Shown here: positions 1-5,556 of the stretch, one piece after another
How the letters are laid out: the number at the start of each line of letters is the position of its first letter
How positions within the stretch are numbered: position 1 is the stretch's first letter
Assembly: GCA_963631545.1 (NCBI GenBank)
Contig: CAVGRN010000089.1
Location: forward strand, 1 to 7,262
Length of the DNA stretch: 7,262 bases
Direction of reading: 5' to 3'
From: UBA1181 sp963631545
GTDB taxonomy: Bacteria > Bacteroidota > Bacteroidia > Bacteroidales > Paludibacteraceae
The notes under the pieces: model-generated
Told to the model about the DNA's origin: nothing
The model's input: the letters and a program-made list of their open reading frames with translations, nothing else
The model's database searches: none
Made by a program: the position numbers and the translations under genes

Positions 1-430
1 GATATCCGTTCAGTCCGTTGGTGATTTTCAGTATCTGTGGCAAAATTAATACTTCTTTCTTAGACTCTCGCCAGAAAGGGCGTATTTCATTGCTTTGTGT
101 ACGATCCTGTCCAGGCAAACCTCTGCTATGAGCTCGCTTTGGAAGACATTGTACCAGTCGGCGATTGGCAACTGGCTTGCGAGGATGGTCGCCTTCTTGT
201 TGTGCCTGTCATCGATGATTTGTTCGAAGTCATGCTGCAGTTGGCCGTCCAGCTTTACCATTCCGAAGTCGTCGATTATGAGCAAGTCGTGCGCGTAGAG
301 CTTGCGGAAGAAGTTCGTCTCACGCCCTTCAAGGTGCACCAGCTTGAGATTCTCCATGAGCATGTTCATCGTAAAGTACAGCACCTTAAGCCCGTTTCTG
401 CAGGCCCTGTCACCCAAGGTGCATGAGAAA
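1..430 (-). mobile_element. Remnant of an IS21-family insertion sequence (3' end of the helper-gene side)
   Basis: The stretch carries a 5'-truncated istB and the short non-coding tail behind it. IS21 elements normally hold istA (transposase) followed by istB (AAA+ helper). Here istA and the first part of istB are absent on the right-hand side, where the next gene ends at 446. The 45 bases after the istB stop, read on the minus strand, are non-coding and could belong to the terminal region of the element, but the window ends before any terminal inverted repeat or target duplication can be recognised. The right boundary near 430 is inferred from where IstB-like sequence stops. I see no matching terminal repeat there, which suggests a deletion or recombination junction rather than a normal IS end. 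Confidence 0.6.
46..429 (-). pseudogene. istB: 5'-truncated IS21-family helper ATPase IstB
   Basis: IstB is the AAA+ ATPase that assists IS21-family transposition. About 128 codons of the C-terminal half remain. Counting from the TTG at 417 as residue 1, a Walker B motif is visible (LLIIDD, residues 45-50), followed by a sensor-1-like stretch (ILASQLP, 78-84) and an arginine-finger-like box (CLDRIVHKA, 101-109), and the usual IstB ending (SGESLRKK). In the same frame upstream, FSCTLGDRACRNG still looks like the helix that follows Walker A, but the next codons are H-H and then a TAG stop (436-438). The GxxGxGKS loop is therefore missing, and so is the N-terminal region that binds IstA. Family length is roughly 250 residues, so about half is lost. 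A TTG-initiated peptide could not bind ATP normally, so this is called a pseudogene. The remaining frame is clean, so the truncation may be fairly recent. Confidence 0.85.
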
Positions 431-445
431 TGATGCTACTCTGCC

Positions 446-1135
446 CTACTCTAAGAAAAACTCCCAGACAAACAGCAAGCCCGTAAGGATGAACAACACC
501 GCCAACACTTTGCGAAACCAATACTCAAACTTTTGGAAACCTTCCCACTCCTTAATCCGATTCTCAATGCCACGCTGGAATATCCACGCAACAAGCGCAA
601 TCGGCACCGCCGCACCAAGTGAGAACAGCACAGGTATCGCCCAGCCATACGCCGCTTTACATGCCATCGGCACCATCGCACCAAAATATATCGCCGCACT
701 ATACGGACAGAATGCGAATGCCAACACAAGTCCCAAAAGAAACGCACTTCGCATGGAATAATTCTCGCGAAACACCTTATTCATCCACAACACGCACCGA
801 TTTTCCAATCCGTGAACGTGAAACACGTCCAATAAAAACAAACCAATCAATATGAAGAGCGGACCTGCAATCCAACCTATCCACTGCTTGGCTCCGTCCG
901 AAAAATCCAACTGCCCGACAAACGCCATAAACAGCCACCCCACCACAACGAATGCCACCGACCGCGCCAAGATATACGACCCGACAACCGACAAATATTT
1001 GTTGCCGTTCTGCCGCAACATACACGTAAGGGCTGAGACATTCGCCGCTATCGTACACGGACAGACAGACACCACCACACCCAAGACTATCACCGCCAAA
1101 TATGGCACACTGCTATTCATCAATGATTCTATCAT
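446..1135 (-). CDS. Six-helix DsbD/CcdA-like membrane protein (TauE/SafE- or ArsG-type annotation likely)
   Basis: This is a 229-residue inner-membrane protein with six hydrophobic segments (approximately residues 11-34, 47-72, 86-105, 129-155, 164-185 and 209-226) and short loops. The fold, length and placing of cysteines fit the DsbD/CcdA transmembrane family. TM1 carries VCPCTIAANVSALTC (Cys25, Cys27, Cys38) and TM4 carries AFCPYSAAIYFG (Cys143). In CcdA and DsbD, one cysteine in TM1 and one in TM4 form the redox pair that carries electrons from cytoplasmic thioredoxin to extracytoplasmic thiol proteins. Bacteroidota members of this group are often labelled sulfite exporter TauE/SafE or ArsG-type permease, so transport of a metal, metalloid or small anion is an alternative. 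The gene starts 27 bases after the thioredoxin-like lipoprotein gene on the same strand, with no terminator between, so the two are probably co-transcribed. A second ATG six codons in (1120) is possible. The C-P-C in TM1 is unusual for a simple CcdA. The substrate is not known from sequence. Confidence 0.75.
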   Translation of the reverse strand: MIESLMNSSVPYLAVIVLGVVVSVCPCTIAANVSALTCMLRQNGNKYLSVVGSYILARSVAFVVVGWLFMAFVGQLDFSDGAKQWIGWIAGPLFILIGLFLLDVFHVHGLENRCVLWMNKVFRENYSMRSAFLLGLVLAFAFCPYSAAIYFGAMVPMACKAAYGWAIPVLFSLGAAVPIALVAWIFQRGIENRIKEWEGFQKFEYWFRKVLAVLFILTGLLFVWEFFLE

Positions 1136-1162
1136 CTCTATCTAAATTCGGATTTTCAAAAA

Positions 1163-2284
1163 TTAGTTACCCGAGCGTTTCTTCGCTTTCTTCTCCAAAT
1201 ACCGCTCCAACTCTTTCATCGCTGGGTTTTTCAACGCCACCTTCCCTTCGGGCGATACCAACACGCCGTATGGAATGGATTGGACTCTGTAATACTTCGT
1301 TATGGGACTGGACCAATATTGGAAGTCGCACGCCAACTTCCAAGGCAGCACGCCAAGGTCTGTAACGTAGTTCTTCCAAGTTTTTTTCTCCTCGTCCAAA
1401 AAAACAGACAGAATCTCAAAACCATAATCCTCAAACTCTTCATGCAGTTCGTTCAACGCCTTCACACGCTCGGATGTGCGCGGACACCACGACGCACCAA
1501 AGTCGAGGAAAAGGTACTTGCCGCTGTAATTCTCCAACCGGACGGTGTCTCCCAAAAATGTCGGCAAACAGAAATCGGGGGCATCCATACCCACCGAAAA
1601 CTTCTTGTGAAGTGCCAACTCCGACCGCAAATATTGCATATAAGGCGCATCCTGCACCGATGCGTCGAAAAGCCCTATCACCTCCTCCAACTTGTTGATG
1701 TCGAACGATTGGGCGACGACACACAGGAAATAGACCGCACCCATCGACGAGGGATTGTTCAGCACAAACTGCTTCGTCATCCAAACCAGCGAGTCGGGAT
1801 AGGTGTTGTAGATTTTATACAAACGGTTCTGCTCCTTCATATTACGCTTCCGTCGCGCCTCCGAGATGCGTACAGAAAGTGCGCTTTGCTTGCCCACAAT
1901 CTGCTTATACTCTTTCGAGAGCGCACTGAAGTCATCCTGCGAGAACGAACCCTCCACGGAGATCTCCTCCAAAAGAGACATAGAGCCAGTTACCGTAATC
2001 TCGCTGTTCTCCACAAAGACCTCGAATGGCGGACGTGTGCCGATGCGGATGAAGCGCATAGTGGGATAGTCGACATGCCCCCTGAATCGGAACTCGCCGG
2101 CACGGATGGGCGCGCTATCCACAACAAAGGGTGTACCCAACGGATCCATCTCCATTAGATACGCCTTCTTGGCGCGCACACACCTCAGGTTGCCGTGAAT
2201 CACATATTTGTCTTGCTTCCTGCACGCCGAGAATATCATCGCCACGCAAAGAAGCAACAGTCCCAATCCAATTCTTCTCCTCAT
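1163..2284 (-). CDS. DUF4369/TlpA-like thioredoxin-fold lipoprotein with one active-site cysteine (WCPRT)
   Basis: This is a 373-residue exported lipoprotein. Residues 1-20 form a signal peptide ending in a lipobox (IFSAC, lipidated Cys21). Residues about 27-110 match the DUF4369 domain found N-terminal to thioredoxin folds in Bacteroidota. A charged helical linker (about 115-215) follows, and a TlpA/AhpC-type thioredoxin domain covers about 229-366. Core thioredoxin signs are intact: GMDAPDF (232-238), LFLDFGASWC (258-267), the cis-proline loop SIPYGVLVSPEGKV (336-349; Pro338). The active site, however, reads W266-C267-P268-R269-T270, so the second (resolving) cysteine of WCxxC is threonine (codon ACA at 1477-1475). 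Other cysteines are Cys239 and Cys319. A normal TlpA reduces disulfides; this protein could at most work through a single thiol or as a binding protein. It is the first gene of a likely operon with the DsbD/CcdA-like protein downstream. No strong promoter match is visible in the 81 bases between the preceding terminator and the ATG. Confidence 0.85.
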   Translation of the reverse strand: MRRRIGLGLLLLCVAMIFSACRKQDKYVIHGNLRCVRAKKAYLMEMDPLGTPFVVDSAPIRAGEFRFRGHVDYPTMRFIRIGTRPPFEVFVENSEITVTGSMSLLEEISVEGSFSQDDFSALSKEYKQIVGKQSALSVRISEARRKRNMKEQNRLYKIYNTYPDSLVWMTKQFVLNNPSSMGAVYFLCVVAQSFDINKLEEVIGLFDASVQDAPYMQYLRSELALHKKFSVGMDAPDFCLPTFLGDTVRLENYSGKYLFLDFGASWCPRTSERVKALNELHEEFEDYGFEILSVFLDEEKKTWKNYVTDLGVLPWKLACDFQYWSSPITKYYRVQSIPYGVLVSPEGKVALKNPAMKELERYLEKKAKKRSGN

Positions 2285-2365
2285 CTATCGCACAACGGCC
2301 GGACGAACCGACCTATTAATTTATATTTTGCGGGGCGACACCCCGTTAGGGTTTCAAACGGAAAA

Positions 2366-2400
2366 GAGCGGAAGACGTTACAAACAAACGCCCACCGCTC
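2366..2400 (-). terminator. Intrinsic terminator of the DUF1573 gene
   Basis: Read on the minus strand, GAGCGG (2400-2395) pairs with CCGCTC (2371-2366). Inside a small TG/TT mismatch, GGCGTT pairs with AACGTC (one G-U) around a seven-base loop, and the outer stem is followed directly by TTTT (2365-2362). It begins 36 bases past the DUF1573 stop codon. It separates that gene from the downstream lipoprotein gene on the same strand. The plus-strand continuation is only moderately T-rich and no gene ends towards it from the left, so one-way function is likely. Confidence 0.75.
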
Positions 2401-2436
2401 ATTTCTTCTACTTTTCTGTATCTAATTGCGACCTTA

Positions 2437-3507
2437 TCAATCTTCAATCACACCGTTCAAGTTGATGATGAAGGTGCTTCTGTTAGGGTCGTTAGAAACA
2501 ACGGTCATTCTCTGGGTGAACTTACCAGACTTCAATGCGCTGGTGTTCACTTTCACGCGAATCACGCCGGTCTTGCCAGATTTGATGCCTTTGGTAGGGA
2601 ATGTGGCAGTGGTGCTGCTTGCATCCAAAGACACTGCGCGGAGGATGAGTGGAGACTTGCCATCATTCTTATACTGAATCTCGAAAGTCTTGTTAGAATT
2701 CTTCTTCAATGTTCCAAGGCTGATGGAGTTGGAAACAGAGAGGACAGGAGCGTTAGCCTTCTCCTCTGCGGTCATCTTAGAGAAATCCTCTGCCACATTA
2801 CCAAACAAGTTGATTGGGGTTTCGGTGTAAGCCTTGCCGTTCACCAACAGCGTGAAGCTCAGTTTGAAAGAACCCCAAACCTTTGAATCCTGCGTCTTAG
2901 CAACGAGTTGGATTTCGCCCTTCTCGCCAGCCTTCAATGTTGCAGGAGCGGTGATGGTGATAAACTCTGGTGCGTTAGCCACTGCCACCTTGACATCGCT
3001 CTTACCGTTGTTGATGACTTCAATTCTCTCCGTTTTCGTCTGAGGGTGAAGAATGGTGTTGAAGTAGACATTCTTCTTCATCAAGCGGAGGTCGCCAAAC
3101 TGGTGTGGGTATTTATCCTCCACCTTCTGAGCCTTCGGGATCACCTCGCCTTTGATAGAGAGGCGTTTCTCGCCTGCGTTAGAAGTTACCGTAATGGTTT
3201 TGTTGAACGAGCCTGGGCGACCAGAAGCGTTGTAGGTTGCCTTCACAACACCCTTTGCACCTGGCTTGACTGGCTCTTTCGTCCACTCTGGCGTGGTGCA
3301 ACCGCAAGACGCACGCACCTTTTGCAACACCAAGTCGGCCTTACCTGTGTTGGTAAACGTGAACTCGCAAGAAACTTTTCCGTTCTCCTCTGGGAATGTT
3401 CCGAAATCGTGAGTAATCGACTCAAAAGTAATCTCAGGAAGATCCTGCGCAAATGCTGCCACCATACCGGCGAACAACATCATCATCGACACTAATACTT
3501 TCTTCAT
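2437..3507 (-). CDS. Exported DUF1573 triple Ig-like repeat protein
   Basis: This is a 356-residue secreted protein of unknown function. The ATG at 3507 is preferred because it opens directly into a typical signal peptide (MKKVLVSMMMLFAGMVAAFA, cleavage before Gln21) and is preceded by an A-rich AAAAGAA stretch. In-frame ATGs at 3531 and 3555 would only add a charged extension. Three repeats of an Ig-like beta-sandwich can be seen (about 27-122, 136-237 and 254-352). Repeat 1 is a classic DUF1573 domain: THDFGTF, FTFTNTGKADLVLQKV, then the signature ASCGCTTPEW (67-76) and the end ITVTSN. Repeat 3 keeps the same framework (SLGTLKKN, YKNDGKSPLIL, VVSNDPN) but has DASSTT where CGC would be; repeat 2 is more diverged. 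The gene is monocistronic by its own promoter match and terminator. A structural or binding role in the envelope is an inference from the fold; no catalytic motif is visible. Confidence 0.85.
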   Translation of the reverse strand: MKKVLVSMMMLFAGMVAAFAQDLPEITFESITHDFGTFPEENGKVSCEFTFTNTGKADLVLQKVRASCGCTTPEWTKEPVKPGAKGVVKATYNASGRPGSFNKTITVTSNAGEKRLSIKGEVIPKAQKVEDKYPHQFGDLRLMKKNVYFNTILHPQTKTERIEVINNGKSDVKVAVANAPEFITITAPATLKAGEKGEIQLVAKTQDSKVWGSFKLSFTLLVNGKAYTETPINLFGNVAEDFSKMTAEEKANAPVLSVSNSISLGTLKKNSNKTFEIQYKNDGKSPLILRAVSLDASSTTATFPTKGIKSGKTGVIRVKVNTSALKSGKFTQRMTVVSNDPNRSTFIINLNGVIED

Positions 3508-3623
3508 TTCTTTTATGTATTTAATTTTCATTTCCAATTCCGCCTGACCCCACACTGCGAGGGACGCTCACAAACATTAACGCACGCCTCCTCTCAAAAT
3601 TGCATTTCCAGCGTCAGACCGCG

Positions 3624-3656
3624 CAAATTTACAAAAAATCATATTCCACAAGCAAC
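3624..3656 (-). promoter_or_regulatory. Bacteroidota-type promoter for the DUF1573 gene
   Basis: On the minus strand TAAATTTG (3631-3624) is a full match to the -7 consensus TAnnTTTG used by the primary sigma factor of Bacteroidota. GTTG (3656-3653), 21 bases upstream, is a three-of-four match to the -33 TTTG. Transcription would start near 3618, giving a leader of about 110 bases before the ATG at 3507. Confidence 0.5.
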
Positions 3657-3700
3657 GAAAAACTTAATAAACCTTAAATATTACTCTGTGTCTGCCATTA

Positions 3701-3734
3701 TTCGCCGCTACGCACTACTTTTTTGGTAACTTTG
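3701..3734 (+). promoter_or_regulatory. Possible Bacteroidota-type promoter for the M23-C69 gene pair
   Basis: TAACTTTG (3727-3734) fully matches the -7 consensus TAnnTTTG. The -33 element is weak: TTCG at 3701-3704 has a 22-base spacer. A start near 3740 would give a leader of about 80 bases that includes the GC-rich hairpin. Position between divergent genes supports a promoter here, but the weak -33 box keeps confidence modest. Confidence 0.42.
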
Positions 3735-3753
3735 AATCCGCATTCAGACAGGT

Positions 3754-3785
3754 TGCGGGGGGTGGAGCCTCGGGTTCCGGCCGCA
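3754..3785 (+). other. GC-rich hairpin in the leader of the M23 gene
   Basis: TGCGG (3754-3758) pairs with CCGCA (3781-3785). Nested inside, GGAGCC (3764-3769) pairs with GGTTCC (3773-3778), with one G-U, around a three-base loop. It stands out against the AT-rich gap, lies about 20 bases after the -7 box and ends 33 bases before the ATG. A run of five T (3797-3801) begins 11 bases after the stem, too far for a clear terminator. It may affect stability or translation of the mRNA; that is inference. Confidence 0.4.
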
Positions 3786-3818
3786 CTGCGTGAAACTTTT
3801 TGAGATAACAATTAAAAA

Positions 3819-5525
3819 ATGAAAATATTAGTTTCTGCCATAGCGTGTTTTTTCACTCTACAATGTGCAATGGCGCAATTGGAGCAGTGGGAGATTGTCT
3901 CCCCTCTTGATTTCGAGACCACGCTAAGTGGCAACTTCGCTGAGATGCGCCGCAACCATTTCCATGGAGGGTTGGACCTCCGCACTGGCGGCGAAGAGAA
4001 CAAACCCGTCTACGCCATCGACGAGGGCTATGTGGCGAAGATCTCCATCTCGCGCACCAGCTACGGGAAAGTGGCGTTCATCAACCACCCAAACGGCTAC
4101 ACCTCCGTCTACGGACACCTCAACGGCTTCGTCCCCGCTCTCGACTCTCTGCTGAAAGCAAAACAATATGGTGAGAAGAAATTCGAAGTGGAACTCAACT
4201 TGGAGCCTTCGCAATACCCTGTGAAGAAAGGGGAACAGTTTGCCATCTCGGGCAACACAGGCGCATCGGGCGGTCCGCACGTCCACTTTGAAATCCGCCA
4301 GACGAACGACGGCACCATGCGCAACCCTCTTCTGCTGAAAAACAAACCCTACGGATTTACGGACACGAAAGCACCGAAAATCTTCGGCATCAAACTCTAT
4401 GGCATTGACAATAAAGGAGCAATCAACGGCGCAGACGAACAAAAATTTAAGGTGATCACCACCAAGACAAAGCAACGAAAAGTGCAAGCCGGCAGCGGAA
4501 TCACGGCCTGGGGCAACATTGGCTTCTCCGTCAAAGCCTCAGACTATATGACCGGCACCGGCTTCTCCTACTCGCCGCGCCACGTCCGCCTCTTTGCCGA
4601 CAACCGCCTCATCTCTGACGTTACCATCGACAGTTTCCTCTACAAAAACACCCGCGCCAGCAATTGCTACGTCGACTATCAACAATGGGCAAAGACTCGC
4701 GAGTTTTTTATGAAATCATTCAAAGAACCTAACTCCCCTCTTCCATTCCCACAGAGCCAACCCTACGGAACGCTCAATGTGGACGAAGAACGGGATTATA
4801 ATATGGTATACGAGGTGGAAGACGATTTCGGCAACAAAGATCGTATCTCTTTCATCATCAAAGGTGCGAAGATGGACGTCGCAAGTACAAAGAAGGACAG
4901 TTCGCTATACATCCGCTGCGGCGAGAACCTCTTTTTCGACAAAGGATCGTTCGGAATGCGTTTCGCTGCCAACTCGCTCTACACCGACCTTGAGCATCGA
5001 TTCTCGCGCGACTCTTCCGACGTTTTCTTCTCCGATGTTTACTCCATCGGACAGGAAACCGACCCTCTACACACCCTGTGCGACATCTCCATCAAAGTAG
5101 ACCGCGACACATTGGCAGACAAAGGCAAATATTACATCGCCAAACTCAACCACAACAACGTCAAAGTCGGCACCGCCGGCGGAACGTACGTCAACGGTTT
5201 TGTGGTGGGTAAGACCAACACCTTCGGTAAATTTGCCGTCGACAAAGACGTTACGCCGCCAGTCATCGCCCCCGTGCATACCAACCAACTGCGCAATATT
5301 CCTTACATCAGGCTGAAAATCTACGACACACAGTCGGGCGTGGAATCCTACGACGCCTACATCGACGGTGTATGGGTGCTGTTCGAGTTGGACGCCAAAA
5401 CGCAGCAACTCACGCACTGGTTAGACAAACGGCGTGTGAAGGAGTTTCAGAACCACACGCTGAAAGTGGTGGTGAAAGACGGCTGCGGTAACGTGGCAGA
5501 ATACACCAAAAACATCTATTGGTAA
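3819..5525 (+). CDS. Exported M23-family (LytM-type) metallopeptidase with C-terminal beta-sandwich region
   Basis: This is a 568-residue secreted zinc peptidase homologue. Residues 1-19 are a signal peptide (MKILVSAIACFFTLQCAMA, cut before Gln20). The M23 domain follows at once (about 30-175) and has every expected site residue: His49 and Asp53 in HFHGGLDLRT, His100 in YGHLNG, and His154 and His156 in GPHVHFE. By comparison with LytM, His49, Asp53 and His156 bind zinc, and His100 and His154 act in catalysis. A loop of about 30 residues sits between YGHLN and the VKKGEQFAISGNTG turn. The remaining 390 residues look like beta-rich domains; the last one opens with TPPVI (about 477) and ends VKDGCGNVAEYTKN, in the manner of Ig-like domains. 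M23 enzymes usually cut glycine-containing or peptidoglycan cross-bridge peptides. The role here is likely murein turnover or peptide cleavage in the periplasm. The C69 homologue follows after 31 bases without a terminator. Confidence 0.88.
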   Translation: MKILVSAIACFFTLQCAMAQLEQWEIVSPLDFETTLSGNFAEMRRNHFHGGLDLRTGGEENKPVYAIDEGYVAKISISRTSYGKVAFINHPNGYTSVYGHLNGFVPALDSLLKAKQYGEKKFEVELNLEPSQYPVKKGEQFAISGNTGASGGPHVHFEIRQTNDGTMRNPLLLKNKPYGFTDTKAPKIFGIKLYGIDNKGAINGADEQKFKVITTKTKQRKVQAGSGITAWGNIGFSVKASDYMTGTGFSYSPRHVRLFADNRLISDVTIDSFLYKNTRASNCYVDYQQWAKTREFFMKSFKEPNSPLPFPQSQPYGTLNVDEERDYNMVYEVEDDFGNKDRISFIIKGAKMDVASTKKDSSLYIRCGENLFFDKGSFGMRFAANSLYTDLEHRFSRDSSDVFFSDVYSIGQETDPLHTLCDISIKVDRDTLADKGKYYIAKLNHNNVKVGTAGGTYVNGFVVGKTNTFGKFAVDKDVTPPVIAPVHTNQLRNIPYIRLKIYDTQSGVESYDAYIDGVWVLFELDAKTQQLTHWLDKRRVKEFQNHTLKVVVKDGCGNVAEYTKNIYW

Positions 5526-5556
5526 CCCATTATAACCTTTCAAATCCACCAACGAA

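Larger units (their letters stand above)
3508..3818. other. Divergent intergenic regulatory region
   Basis: This AT-rich 311-base gap lies between two genes read in opposite directions. It holds a good minus-strand promoter match (3624-3656), a plus-strand -7 box (3727-3734) and a GC-rich hairpin in the rightward leader (3754-3785). No open frame with a plausible start and recognisable product was seen, and no tRNA-like cloverleaf. The part between about 3541 and 3618 is the probable untranslated leader of the DUF1573 gene and shows nothing I can name. Confidence 0.6.

Noticed and set aside
421..445. Terminator behind the membrane-protein gene
   Set aside because: No inverted repeat or T run is seen on the minus strand before the IS remnant begins; the original terminator may have been removed by the rearrangement.
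1280..2158. Long open frame on the plus strand, antisense to the lipoprotein gene
   Set aside because: The translation is rich in His, Arg and Leu with no recognisable motif, and the opposite strand encodes a clear lipoprotein with a signal peptide and thioredoxin fold. It is a shadow frame.
2330..2346. Perfect short hairpin (CGGGG...CCCCG) upstream of the lipoprotein gene, considered as a second terminator
   Set aside because: The stem is only five base pairs, and neither strand has a T run behind it (the minus strand continues CAAAATATAAAT). A clear terminator already lies just upstream at 2366-2400.
2285..2365. Promoter for the lipoprotein gene
   Set aside because: TATAAATT lies in the right area, but it departs from TAnnTTTG, and the only TTTG upstream is 29 bases away, too far. 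I could not support a promoter call.
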